From contig NZ_CAKLPX010000003.1 of the NCBI RefSeq assembly GCF_923077115.1, positions 248,001 to 312,000 of the forward strand: a DNA stretch of 64,000 nucleotides. The letters are read 5' to 3'. Shown here in pieces: positions 8,746 through 18,700 of the stretch. Numbering within the stretch: the first letter of the stretch is position 1; every line of letters begins with the position of its first letter. This stretch comes from Sinobacterium norvegicum (GTDB lineage Bacteria; Pseudomonadota; Gammaproteobacteria; Pseudomonadales; Sinobacteriaceae). Below the pieces are notes generated by a model. That model worked only from the letters and a program-made list of their open reading frames with translations. It did no database searches and was not told the DNA's origin. A program made the position numbers and the translations under genes.

Positions 8746-11627
8746 TGAATATTGATAGTAAGCAAGTAATGATGCGCTCTAGGGTTGCCGTTGGCGGTGT
8801 GCCGTTAAGGCGGTTTATCGGTGCTGTTGCGGTATTGCTGTTGTCGGCCTGTGCAGGGCAGAGCCAAAAGATAGGCAGCCTCAATTATCAGGTGAAAGAG
8901 GAGCAACCTATTGCCTTCGATCAGCTCGATCATCAGCAGGTCCGGGAAGAGTATCAAGAACTGCTCGACCTGTTTAAAGACGATGAACTCAAAGAGCAAA
9001 TTGAGCGCCGTATTGCCGATGTTTATATGCTGGAAGGTCAGCACCAGCAGGTGGCCACCCCAGTAAGCAGTAAAAGTTATTATAAAGAGGCGATTCTATC
9101 CTACCGGGAAGTGCTGAAAAAATACCCTAACTCGCCGGATAATGCCGATGTTCTCTACCAGCTAGCCAAGGCTTATGACATGGATGGCGAGGCCTACAAG
9201 GCACGTGATACCTTGTTAGAATTAACCACTAAGCACCCGCAGTACAGTTACAATACCGAGGCCTATTTTCGTCTTGGCGATATTTATTTCAACGATAAAA
9301 AATACCGTGATGCCGAACGCTTTTATCAGCGCTCACTGGCGGCGGATACCACCGCATTAGGTGCTAATGCCTATTACATGTTGGCGTGGTCACAGTACAA
9401 GCAGGGTGCTTATCAAGAGAGTTTAACCTCGTTTTATGCGGTCATATCGGCGCTGCTCGATAATGGTATTACCGTTGATCAACTGCCAGCGGCGGATAAG
9501 CCGTTACTCGATGACACCATCCACTCGATGAGCTTGGCGCTGGCACAGCAGGGCGGAACGGACTCAATCAATGACATACAAGACTTGGCGAAACAGCCCT
9601 ATGTGTGGATGATTTACCAAGACTTGGCCAACTATTACCTTGAAAAAGAACGCTACGAGGATTCCGCGGCAACCCTGCGAAACTATGTCGGGCGTTATCG
9701 TGATAATGACAAGTCTCCAGAGCTGCATCGTCAATTAATTGCCAGCTATGTCGCCGGTGGCTTTCCGCAACAGGCGCGGCAAGAAAAGGCCTCTTATATT
9801 GATTATTACTACGACAACCAAACCATTGGTAATCGTGTCGATATAGAAAAAAATATTCAGCAGTATATTCAGCAGCTGGCCAGCTTCTATCACGGCAGTG
9901 GTCAGCATTTGATGGTCGAGGCTACGAATTTAGAGCCGAGCAATAAAAAGTATAAAAAGATTCACAGCCAGGCACTGGCAGATTTTTCTACCGCCGCCTC
10001 TTATTACCAGCGTTACATCGATTACTACCCACAGGGTAAGCGTGTTGCGGAATACACCTTTTTAACCGCTGAGACATACTTCTCTGCCCAGCAATATGCC
10101 CAGGCCATTGCCGCCTATGAGCAGGTTGCCTATGTCATGGGTAATACCGGCAACTATGCCGCGGATGCGGGTTATGCTGCCATTGTGGCTTATCAGCAGC
10201 AGATTGATGGCTTGAACGAGGGCAGCCGCAAGGCTAAAAACACCCAGGCCAAGGCCGCAGACAGCATGCTCAAATTTGCCGCCAGCTTCCCCTTGGATAA
10301 GCGCTCTGGTGCAGTATTGACCAATGCGGCGGAATACTTGTTTGGTATTGAGCAATACCAGCAGGCGATCAATGTTACCGCAGGGTTGATTAACAAGGGT
10401 GACGCCATCGATGGCGAATTGCGCAAGACCGCCTACGGCATTACCGCCCACTCCTATTTTAAATTGAATAACTTCGCCTTGGCCAGCAACTACTACCTAG
10501 AGCAGCGCTCGATGGTGGCGGTCAACAGTGAAGAGTATGAGCGTATTTCTGAACGGGTGGCCACGGCGGTTTATCAACAGGCTCAGCAGCTAAAGGTTGA
10601 GCAGCAAAAACCTGAGAGCACGGTTGCCAACGATCAAATCATTGCCCTGTTATTGAGTATCAAAGAGTTGGCTCCGGCAACAGCGGTTCGCGCCGTGGCG
10701 CAGTACGATGCCGCCACCTTATTGCTGGCTGAACAGCAGTGGCAGCAGTCGATTGATCTGCTAACCGATCTCAGTATGAATTTTTCGCAGCATAAGCTGG
10801 CGAAAGAATTTCCCCGTAAGCTGGCCTTTGCCTATGAGAAAAGCGGTGACCCCAGTCAGGCGGCCAATATGTATCTCAGCCTCAGTAAGAAGGATGGCGA
10901 TGCCGAGGTCAGGCGCGAGGCGCTGTTTATCGCCGCCAAACTCTACAAAGAATTAAAAGACTACGACACCTCGATCATCTTATTTAAGCGCTACGCCCAC
11001 GCCTATGAGAAACCGTTTGATACGCGGATGGAGGCTCGCTATCAACTGGCGCAAAACTATCAGTTGCAGGGCGATAAAATTCGCCACCTGTACTGGTTGC
11101 GTCGGGTCATTGATGGTGATGCCAAGGGGGGGAGTGCTCGCACCGCGCGCAGTCAATGGCTGGCGGCTTGGGCCTGTGTTGAATACGGCGATTATTTTGC
11201 CTGGGAGTTTTCTCAGCGTCGCTTATATCAGCCGTTAGAAAAAAGCCTGCCACGTAAAAACGAGTCATTACAGGCGGCAACCAGCCGCTATCAACAGGCG
11301 GCGGAATACGGCATTTTAGAGTTCACCACCCAGTCGAGCTATAAACTGGCAACACTGTATGCCACCTTTGCCAGCGACCTCAGAAAGGCACCGGCGCCGA
11401 AGGGCTTGTCCAGTGGTGACCGTCAAATGTTTGCGGCGATCATCGAGCAACAGGCCGCTCCTTTCGCCGGCTTGGCCGATGAGTTGTTGCTCAGTAATAT
11501 CGTCCGCGGTTGGCAGGGTGAGTTCAATCCCTGGATAAAACAAAGTTTTGATGACATGGCGTTACGTCATCCTATTCGTTTCGGAAAACAAGAGATGGAG
11601 GTCGCATACGGTGATCAGATTCGTTAA
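8745..11627 (+). CDS. Large TPR lipoprotein
   Basis: A 960-residue protein. An N-terminal hydrophobic segment ends in the lipobox LLLSAC with Cys36 (start at 8745; ATGs at 8769/8772 would give a shorter, more typical lipoprotein signal). Most of the rest is TPR repeats: YYKEAILSYREVLKKYPNS, VLYQLAKAYDMDGEAYKA, AYFRLGDIYFNDKKYRDAE, and many more to about residue 780. The residue after the Cys is Ala, which does not signal inner-membrane retention, so outer-membrane anchoring is likely. Translationally coupled to both neighbours. It matches the large TPR components of Agl/Glt-type complexes in architecture, not demonstrably in sequence. Confidence 0.82.
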   Translation: MNIDSKQVMMRSRVAVGGVPLRRFIGAVAVLLLSACAGQSQKIGSLNYQVKEEQPIAFDQLDHQQVREEYQELLDLFKDDELKEQIERRIADVYMLEGQHQQVATPVSSKSYYKEAILSYREVLKKYPNSPDNADVLYQLAKAYDMDGEAYKARDTLLELTTKHPQYSYNTEAYFRLGDIYFNDKKYRDAERFYQRSLAADTTALGANAYYMLAWSQYKQGAYQESLTSFYAVISALLDNGITVDQLPAADKPLLDDTIHSMSLALAQQGGTDSINDIQDLAKQPYVWMIYQDLANYYLEKERYEDSAATLRNYVGRYRDNDKSPELHRQLIASYVAGGFPQQARQEKASYIDYYYDNQTIGNRVDIEKNIQQYIQQLASFYHGSGQHLMVEATNLEPSNKKYKKIHSQALADFSTAASYYQRYIDYYPQGKRVAEYTFLTAETYFSAQQYAQAIAAYEQVAYVMGNTGNYAADAGYAAIVAYQQQIDGLNEGSRKAKNTQAKAADSMLKFAASFPLDKRSGAVLTNAAEYLFGIEQYQQAINVTAGLINKGDAIDGELRKTAYGITAHSYFKLNNFALASNYYLEQRSMVAVNSEEYERISERVATAVYQQAQQLKVEQQKPESTVANDQIIALLLSIKELAPATAVRAVAQYDAATLLLAEQQWQQSIDLLTDLSMNFSQHKLAKEFPRKLAFAYEKSGDPSQAANMYLSLSKKDGDAEVRREALFIAAKLYKELKDYDTSIILFKRYAHAYEKPFDTRMEARYQLAQNYQLQGDKIRHLYWLRRVIDGDAKGGSARTARSQWLAAWACVEYGDYFAWEFSQRRLYQPLEKSLPRKNESLQAATSRYQQAAEYGILEFTTQSSYKLATLYATFASDLRKAPAPKGLSSGDRQMFAAIIEQQAAPFAGLADELLLSNIVRGWQGEFNPWIKQSFDDMALRHPIRFGKQEMEVAYGDQIR

Positions 11628-12423
11628 TAGTCAAAGTCTGGCGGTGGCGTTTTGTAGTCTGCTGTTAACCGCCTGTGGTCAGGTGCAGCAGGCCGAGCCT
11701 GAGCCGTTGGTTAATCAAAACCGCTCGGTGCTGGAGACGCAGGTGTCGATTGCCGAGAGTGAGGCGGTGCCGGTGGCGGCACCGAAGGCCGCCAAAAGTT
11801 TAATCGACAGCCTCGACTTCCTGCCACAGCCGCAGTCGCAGACTGCCGGCAGCGTGGGTTATCAGGCGCTGGCCAACCCCTATGAAGCGCAGGAGGGGGC
11901 GATAGCAAAAGAGTCGATCGGCCAGTTTATTGCCATCCGTCGGGCGCTGAAAAGCGAGCAGCATGAACAGGCTCGCAGCCTGCTGTTGGCGCTGACAGAG
12001 TCCGATGCGACGCTGTCTGGCCCCTGGGTTTTGTTGGCCGACGGTTATCGTAGAGAGGGTAAGCAGCAGCAGGCAATCGAGGCGTATCAGCAGGGTCTGG
12101 CGATCAATTCGCTCAATGTTAACGGCTATATTGGCCTGGCTATCAGCCAGCGAGTTGAGGGAGATTTTATCGCCGCGCAGCATACTTACGTCAAGGCACT
12201 TACCGTGTGGCCCGATTTCCCCGAGGCGCATTTGAATATCGCTATTTTGTATGATCAATATCTTAACAAACCGTTAAAGGCCCAGCGCCATTTTGAGGCT
12301 TACCTGTATTTGGCAGCTGAGCAAGATGAGCAGGCAGTGCAGTGGCTGGCCGAGTTGCAACAACGTACCGGCCAGGCGTTGGTGTTGCAGCGTCAGGCGG
12401 TGACCGTGGTGGCAGAAAATTAA
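11611..12423 (+). CDS. TPR lipoprotein (270 aa)
   Basis: The start is a GTG at 11611 that overlaps the previous gene by 17 bases, with GGAGG 9 bases upstream. It gives a short lipoprotein signal ending LLLTAC (Cys22). After a Gln/Pro/Ala-rich linker come TPR units at about residues 110-230 (GPWVLLADGYRREGKQQQAI, GYIGLAISQRVEGDFIAA, PEAHLNIAILYDQYLNKPLK). The frame is open further upstream, but those codons lie inside the preceding gene and lack a ribosome site. Third TPR component of the cluster, presumably attached to the outer membrane. Confidence 0.8.
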   Translation: MIRFVNSQSLAVAFCSLLLTACGQVQQAEPEPLVNQNRSVLETQVSIAESEAVPVAAPKAAKSLIDSLDFLPQPQSQTAGSVGYQALANPYEAQEGAIAKESIGQFIAIRRALKSEQHEQARSLLLALTESDATLSGPWVLLADGYRREGKQQQAIEAYQQGLAINSLNVNGYIGLAISQRVEGDFIAAQHTYVKALTVWPDFPEAHLNIAILYDQYLNKPLKAQRHFEAYLYLAAEQDEQAVQWLAELQQRTGQALVLQRQAVTVVAEN

Positions 12424-12424
12424 G

Positions 12425-12799
12425 ATGAATAAAGCAATGACTATTTTATCGAATGGTGCGGTTGCCAGCCATCATTACCAGGGCAACAGGCTGAGAAATA
12501 TCAGCCTGATTTACTGTGTGATGATTATCGTCAGTCTGAGCATAGCGACAGTGACGGCCAATGCCAGCGACGAACCGATTATGCTCGAATCGAGTTTTAT
12601 TGGTGACAAAGAACAACCGACAGTCAGCTATTTTATTCCCTGGCAGGGCCTGGGCACGCCGGATAAATTGCATTGGAATATGGAGGCTAAACACGATGAA
12701 AGCCTGTCGCCAGTGGATCGAGATGTGATGTTGCGATCGATGCGGATTTACGACGAAATGAATTTAGAAACCCAAAACTTTGTCCCGACGGTTGATTAA
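12425..12799 (+). CDS. Small membrane-anchored protein, function unknown
   Basis: A 124-residue protein starting one base after the previous stop. One hydrophobic segment at about residues 27-47 (LIYCVMIIVSLSIATVTANA) looks like a signal peptide or anchor. The rest is a short polar domain with IPWQGLGTPDKL and a charged C-terminus. No family recognised. Its place between the TPR lipoprotein and the ExbB-type motor subunit suggests a small adaptor in the complex. Confidence 0.65.
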   Translation: MNKAMTILSNGAVASHHYQGNRLRNISLIYCVMIIVSLSIATVTANASDEPIMLESSFIGDKEQPTVSYFIPWQGLGTPDKLHWNMEAKHDESLSPVDRDVMLRSMRIYDEMNLETQNFVPTVD

Positions 12800-12831
12800 T
12801 TCAACCCGTTTTAAACAATAGGAATATTCCC

Positions 12832-13521
12832 ATGGCAGATGTCTACAGCACAATTGTTCGCTTTTTTCAGGATGGCGGCTTCTTTATTTATCCCATAGGT
12901 CTGGTGCTGGTCATCGGTCTGGTGATCAGTATCGAGCGCTGGATGTATTTATCGCGTGAAAAAAACCGCAATATTAAGGCCTTCGATAATTTTCTACCGC
13001 TGCTACGCACCAATGATCTCGATAAGATGCAGCTATTTACCCGCGATATTAACGTGCCGGTCACACGTATTATTGGTTGTGGCCTCGATATGATGCGGGT
13101 GTCTAAGCAGCGTGGTGACATCGAGAACGCCATGAGCGAGGGCATTCTGGAAGCGCTACCAAAACTGGAAAAACGCACCGGCTATCTGTCGGTGCTGGCT
13201 AATATTGCCACCTTGCTCGGTCTGCTCGGTACTATTGTCGGTTTGATCGCCGCCTTTACCGCCGTCGCCAGTGCCGACCCGTCGGAAAAATCGGCGTTGT
13301 TATCGCTGTCTATCTCGGTGGCGATGAACACCACCGCCTTCGGTTTGATTGCGGCCATCCCTCTACTGGCCCTGCATGCGGTATTGCAAAACAGAACTGC
13401 CTCGATTGTTAGCAGCATTGAAATGTCGGCGGTCAAGTTTCTTAATGTGATGACATTGAACAGGAATATTGAGGCGGGTTTGGCCCGCTCCGGTGATGAT
13501 GAGCTGGTTTCTGGGAGCTAG
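12832..13521 (+). CDS. MotA/TolQ/ExbB proton-channel protein
   Basis: A 229-residue inner-membrane protein with three membrane segments: about residues 16-34 (FFIYPIGLVLVIGLVISIE), 120-142 (LANIATLLGLLGTIVGLIAAF) and 155-180 (LSISVAMNTTAFGLIAAIPLLAL). The LLGLLGTIVGLIAAF run with its following TTAFGLIAAIP segment is the MotA_ExbB signature. Paired with the two ExbD-type proteins immediately downstream, it would form a proton-driven stator energising a TonB-like protein. The ATG at 12832 has AATAGGAAT upstream. Confidence 0.92.
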   Translation: MADVYSTIVRFFQDGGFFIYPIGLVLVIGLVISIERWMYLSREKNRNIKAFDNFLPLLRTNDLDKMQLFTRDINVPVTRIIGCGLDMMRVSKQRGDIENAMSEGILEALPKLEKRTGYLSVLANIATLLGLLGTIVGLIAAFTAVASADPSEKSALLSLSISVAMNTTAFGLIAAIPLLALHAVLQNRTASIVSSIEMSAVKFLNVMTLNRNIEAGLARSGDDELVSGS

Positions 13522-13524
13522 GCC

Positions 13525-14025
13525 ATGGCATTGAAACTCAGTAAAACATCGGTCGATGAGGCAGAGCTCGACATCACCTCTTTCATGAACTTGATGATTG
13601 TTCTGGTGCCGGTATTGTTGCTCAGTCTGACCTTTACCAATGTCACGGTACATCAGTTAAAACTGCCAGATTTAACCGGTGGTATGAGCCAGACTGAACA
13701 GGCCATGGCGGAATTTGAAATCGCCATCGATGAGCAGGGGCTGAGTGTTTACTACCCCGCCGACACCTTGGTTCAGCATATTCCCAAACGTCAGGTTGAC
13801 GGTATGACAGACCATGATTTTGTCACCCTGGCATCGGTGGTACAGGGTATCAAACAGCAGCTACCTGAGCGTAAAGACGTGGTACTCAAGTCGGCAGCCA
13901 ATGTCAGTTATCAGACGCTGGTCTCGGCGATGGATACGGTGAAATCCTATAAGACTGTGGTGGCTGCCAGTTTGGTAGAGGTAGAGTTATTCCCACAGGT
14001 TTCGCTGGTGAATCTAGCGCAATAA
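13525..14025 (+). CDS. ExbD/TolR-type protein lacking the channel aspartate
   Basis: A 166-residue ExbD-like protein with one membrane segment (about residues 17-37, ITSFMNLMIVLVPVLLLSL) and a periplasmic domain. In ExbD, TolR and AglQ the membrane segment contains an essential Asp in a PLxDxxLVLL context; here that position reads FMNLMIVL, with Asn22. It lies 3 bases after exbB and just before a second ExbD-type gene that keeps the Asp. It may be a structural partner rather than a proton-carrying subunit, which is inference from the substitution. Confidence 0.85.
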   Translation: MALKLSKTSVDEAELDITSFMNLMIVLVPVLLLSLTFTNVTVHQLKLPDLTGGMSQTEQAMAEFEIAIDEQGLSVYYPADTLVQHIPKRQVDGMTDHDFVTLASVVQGIKQQLPERKDVVLKSAANVSYQTLVSAMDTVKSYKTVVAASLVEVELFPQVSLVNLAQ

Positions 14026-14039
14026 CGGAGAGTGTGACG

Positions 14040-14585
14040 ATGGCCTTGGTCAATGCACGCAAGAAAAAAAGTTTTTTTGATACCAAGCTAAATCTGGTGT
14101 CACTGATGGATATTTTTACCATCTTGGTTTTTTTCTTACTGCTTAACAGCGGTGAGAGTGAGGAGTTGGAACAGGCGAAATTTATTACCCTGCCGGATTC
14201 TTCGGCCAAGGGCGATGTGAAGGCCGATATTATGATTGTGGTCAGTGGTGATCAAATTTTATTCGACGGCAAGCCATTACTGTATTTGGCTGACTTAGAT
14301 GTGAGTAAAAATAATACTATCGAGTTATTACAGCAGGCGCTGGTCGAACACCGCAGTGTGCTGCAGGCAGAGGCGGAGCTTGAACTCGACCCTGAACTGC
14401 TGGCAGAGAAACAACAGGCAGGCTTTAATGCGACGATTTTAGGCGATCAAACCGTGCCATATCATCTGTTGAAAACCATTATGACGACCTGTAATGCCGC
14501 CGAGTTCCGCAATATATCGCTGGCGGTTAACCAGGTGACCGGACCGATCTTGGCCAGTGGTCAAGTGGCGAGCATAGGGGAGTAG
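14040..14585 (+). CDS. ExbD/TolR-type protein with channel aspartate
   Basis: A 181-residue protein with a basic N-terminus, a membrane segment (about residues 17-37, LNLVSLMDIFTILVFFLLL) holding the expected Asp24, and a periplasmic domain about 140 residues long. The ATG at 14040 has GGAG 9 bases upstream; the GTG at 14034 would leave too little spacing. Together with the ExbB-like protein it should form the proton pathway of the stator, with the Asn-bearing paralogue as partner. Its stop is one base from the next start. Confidence 0.85.
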   Translation: MALVNARKKKSFFDTKLNLVSLMDIFTILVFFLLLNSGESEELEQAKFITLPDSSAKGDVKADIMIVVSGDQILFDGKPLLYLADLDVSKNNTIELLQQALVEHRSVLQAEAELELDPELLAEKQQAGFNATILGDQTVPYHLLKTIMTTCNAAEFRNISLAVNQVTGPILASGQVASIGE

Positions 14586-14586
14586 T

Positions 14587-15492
14587 ATGACGACTGCATT
14601 TAATATTATGGCGCCAGTCAGCCTGGATTTAACCCTGCCCTGGAAGGATGATCTACAGCAGGAGGAGCGTTTTAAGAAACTGCTGATCAGAGGCATTATT
14701 CCCTTTCTATTACTTTTTCTCTTGGTGCCCTGGCTACCGGTTTTTGAAACCGAAGCCGAATTTGAGGAGAGGGTGGTCATGGAGGTGATACTCGAGCCGC
14801 TGGAGCAGGTCGAGCCACCACCGGCGAAGAAGCCCAAACCCAAGCCTCAGCCAGTTAAACCGAAGGTGAAATCAAGCTCGCCGCCGGCGGCATCGAAGGA
14901 TAACGGCAGCCAATCATTATCGGCACTAACAAGTCAGCTTAGTTCGCTCAGCAGTGGTTTGAATATGCAGAAGATGCAGAACAAGAACCTGGCGCAAAAC
15001 ACCGGCGGTAATGTCGAATATGCTGAGCGCTCCACCCTGGGCAGCGATAATGCCACCCAGCAGAGCGGCGGTATCGAGGTGGATGTTAATGCCATGTCAG
15101 ATAGCTCCGGTAGCTTGGCAGCTTACAATCCCAAGGCGGTGGCTGGCGCCAGCGGCGGTAATGCCAGCGGCCCGCGAAAGGGTTATTCGTCCTATCAGAA
15201 CGGCAAGCGGGATATGGAGAGCATACGCCGCACCTTTGAGCACAAGAAGTCCAGTGTTTATGCGCTTTATACCCAGGCGCTTAGGCAGTTTCCCGACCTC
15301 AGCGGCAAGTTTACTTTCCAACTGGTCATCGAGCCCGATGGCAGTATTTCACAGCTAAAGTTGGTCAACAGTGAGTTACAGAAAAACGATTTAGAGCGTC
15401 AGATTCTCGCCAAAATCAAGAGTATCCACTTTGGTGCTGCCGATGTTAGCTCGACAACGGTGCAGTATAAATTTGTCTTCCTGCCAAGTTAA
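14587..15492 (+). CDS. TonB-like energy transducer with AgmX/PglI-type C-terminal domain
   Basis: A 301-residue protein. A cytoplasmic N-terminus is followed by one membrane segment (about residues 36-54, GIIPFLLLFLLVPWLPVF), a Pro/Lys-rich periplasmic spacer (about residues 76-98, PPPAKKPKPKPQPVKPK), a Ser/Gly/Asn-rich low-complexity stretch, and a C-terminal domain with RRTFEHKKSSVYALYTQAL, GKFTFQLVIEPDGSISQ and ILAKIKSIHFG. This domain is the AgmX/PglI C-terminal module seen in myxobacterial gliding proteins. Last gene of the operon; it presumably transmits stator energy to the outer-membrane TPR lipoproteins and barrels. Confidence 0.85.
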   Translation: MTTAFNIMAPVSLDLTLPWKDDLQQEERFKKLLIRGIIPFLLLFLLVPWLPVFETEAEFEERVVMEVILEPLEQVEPPPAKKPKPKPQPVKPKVKSSSPPAASKDNGSQSLSALTSQLSSLSSGLNMQKMQNKNLAQNTGGNVEYAERSTLGSDNATQQSGGIEVDVNAMSDSSGSLAAYNPKAVAGASGGNASGPRKGYSSYQNGKRDMESIRRTFEHKKSSVYALYTQALRQFPDLSGKFTFQLVIEPDGSISQLKLVNSELQKNDLERQILAKIKSIHFGAADVSSTTVQYKFVFLPS

Positions 15493-15730
15493 CTCTGTGT
15501 TTTGGCTGTTTTAGCCACCGGTTCGGCGGCTTTAATATGTCACTCCATGGCACGGCTTCACACTTTTTGTATGCACCAGTTAGAATTTATTTTCTAACTG
15601 GCTCACATATTTTGATGTCGTTTATAAATGACTGTTTTAACAGTTTAAAACTGTGATCGCCTAGCTATATTGCAGGCCTTATTAAACGCATTATTGCTAT
15701 TAATACAAATAAAAAATCTTGGACTTATTT

Positions 15731-18700
15731 ATGTCAGTAATGCGCAAGGCTGTTACGAGTTTAGTGTTGATCTCTGGTGCGATTACCGGTTGTTCCGATG
15801 GTGGCGGTAGCAGCGATGATGGTGCTGATGTCATTGCCGAGTCCATCCCCTTCGCCTATGTGCAGCGATCGTTAGCCAAAAGCGGTGATACTGAGGTGGT
15901 TGGCCTGCAGACACTGTCGGTTAATCATAACAACAGCCCGCTCGACCCCGCCTCACCCTACAGTGTCAATCTTGGCGCCAAGCTTAATATTCGATCCGGT
16001 CTGGCAGCGGATGATCAGTCGGCCCATGTATTGGCCAGCTACTTTGCCGGCGGCGAGTATGATGTCAAAGACTTAAGTCTGTCTAACGATGGCACTAAGC
16101 TGCTGTTTGCTGCCCACGGCGGCAGTGCCAACGCCGAGGATTACAGCTGGAATATTTACGAGTATTCCTTTGCCGATAACAGCGTCCGCCGTATTATCGC
16201 CGATACGGTTTTAGCCAATATCGCCCACGATACCCACCCCGCCTATGGTGTCGATGGCCGTATATTATTTTCATCAAACCGCGCCGCCGGTAACCCTAAT
16301 CTGGTCAATCCTGCGGTCTCTGAGCCGGTCGATGATGACTGCTATAAAATTGGCGCCAGTGAGGCGCCGTCTCTGATACATTCGATGAGTGAGTCGGGCG
16401 GCAATATTTTACAGCTTACCTTTGGTAAAAATCACGACACTCAGTTGACCAGCTTGGATGGCGACAACACAGCCTTTTTGCGCTGGTCACGTAGCTACGA
16501 ATTATTGCCAATGTGCGATAATGTCAGCGCCGGAGAAACGACCAAAAACAGCGCAAAAGGGCTGGAAAAACCCCAGTTATGGGATGATTTCGCCAAGTGC
16601 CAATACACTCAGCCGACGCCTTATGGTCAGGCCTTGGCAACTAACCATTACACGCTGTTGCAAATTAATAGCGACGGTACCTCACTGCAACAGCTGTATA
16701 ATACTGTGTCATTAGAGGCATCGGATACGGCATTTATTGCCATTGATGACCTGGTGCAGACCGAGAGTGGCCGCCTGTTGGCGTCGGTTGTTCACCGCGA
16801 CAACCCCTTCGGTGGCGGCGATTTGGTCGAGTTATTTTCGCCCCAGCAACCGTCATCAACCATACTGTCCAACCTGGCTCCCCAATCGGTGTTAGCCAAG
16901 CCAATGGCGTTGTACCCTGATCAGGCATCGGTTGCCGGTTGGTATAGTGCGGCGGCACCCTATTGGGATGGCTCTGGCAGAATGTTGGTGTCCTGGTCGC
17001 AGTGTACTGACGATAGCTCGGGTGTGACTGAATACTGTGACGATAATACTGCGGTCGATAATGCCCGCAGCCAGTTCGGTGTGTGGGTTTATAACCCGGA
17101 TGATAATAGTCAGCTGCCGATTTTAAAGGCCAAGAGTGATACGGTGTATTCACAGCTGCGTTTTGCCAACAGCAAGCCGGCCAAGGCCTTCCCTTATGAT
17201 GTGGTCGATCCTGAATACAAAAACATCGGCGACAAGGGCAGTATTATCTGTAATGATCCCGGCATAGTTATTCCGCCGACTGATCCAACCGATCCAACCG
17301 ATCCAACCGATCCAACCGATCCAACCGATCCAACCGATCCAACCGATCCAACCGATCCAACCGATCCAACCGATCCAACCGATCCAACCGATCCAACCGA
17401 TCCAACCGATCCAACGGATCCAACGGATCCAACGGATCCAACGGATCCAACGGATCCGACCGATCCAACGGATCCAACCGATCCGACCGATCCGACCGAT
17501 CCAACCGATCCGACTGATCCAACCGATCCAACGGATCCAACGGATCCAACCGATCCAACCGATCCAACCGATCCAACCGATCCAACCGATCCAACCGATC
17601 CAACCGATCCAACGGATCCAACCGATCCGACCGATCCCACCGATCCGACCGATCCCACCGATCCCACCGATCCCACCGATCCCACCGATCCCACCGATCC
17701 GACCGATCCGACCGATCCGACCGATCCCACCGATCCCACCGATCCGACCGATCCAACGGATCCGACCGATCCAACGGATCCGGTAGACCCTAATCTGGCC
17801 AGTTTTGTCCATATCCGCAGTATTTATGACATGGACGGCATGGACATGGCGGTGCAATCCGGTGGCATTGCGGCGTTGGCAGCCCAGCCGAATATGGATG
17901 GTCGTCCGCACCGTTTTGTGCGCGTGATCAGCCCTGGTGATAACAGTATTATTTATGGCTATGCCCCTATTCACCCCGATGGCTCGGCGTTGTTTGCCGT
18001 CCCTGTCGATACGCCGTTCAGCTTCCAGTTTGTCACCCCGCAGATGAAAGAGGCCAAGGCCAAACCCGGTGATGAAATTGATTATTTAAAACAGCACCCT
18101 GTATCAATAACGCTGGCTAAAGATCAGCGCGCCGAGTGTCACGGTTGTCATATTGAGGGCAGCGGCGTCGCCCACGCCTCGGCGGATGCTCCGCCATCGG
18201 TAAATATCGGTGCCATTGCCGATGGGGCGATATTCCCCAATACCGTGGCTGAACTCGCGGCGTTAAAACAGGGTGATACCATGGCCCAGGCCTACAGTGA
18301 TCATCGCGGTGGCACGGCCTTGGTTGATATCGATATTCACTACACCGACCAGTGGAGCGAGGTGAACACCGGTGAGGCGATTGACTACCAATATCAGGAT
18401 CTCAACACCTTGCAGCCAATCACCGCCAGCTGTATTCAAAGCTGGGAGCCGGGTTGTAACAGCCAGATCAATTACATCGATCATATCCAGCCAATTTGGC
18501 AGCAGCCTGGCCGCACCGAGGAAAATTATAGCTGCGTCAGCTGTCACGATAACAGTGGTGCCACCGACCTCGATCTATCGACCAACGTCAGCGGCGCTAT
18601 GACCGGCGGCTATGACGCGTTGTTTGAGATGCGCAGTCGATTCCGTTTTTTGGCTAACGAATTTGAACAAGTGGGTGGTAGCAGTTGTGAACGTATCGTC

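Noticed and set aside
17279-17782. CRISPR-like array
   Set aside because: The units are 9 bases with no spacers, in frame within a coding gene.
17150-17974. Long minus-strand ORFs reading poly(GSV), poly(Ile-Gly) or poly(Asp-Arg) across the repeat
   Set aside because: They are the other frames of the 9-base minisatellite, which stay open because the unit is a multiple of three. They have no start signals, and the plus-strand reading has flanking protein domains.
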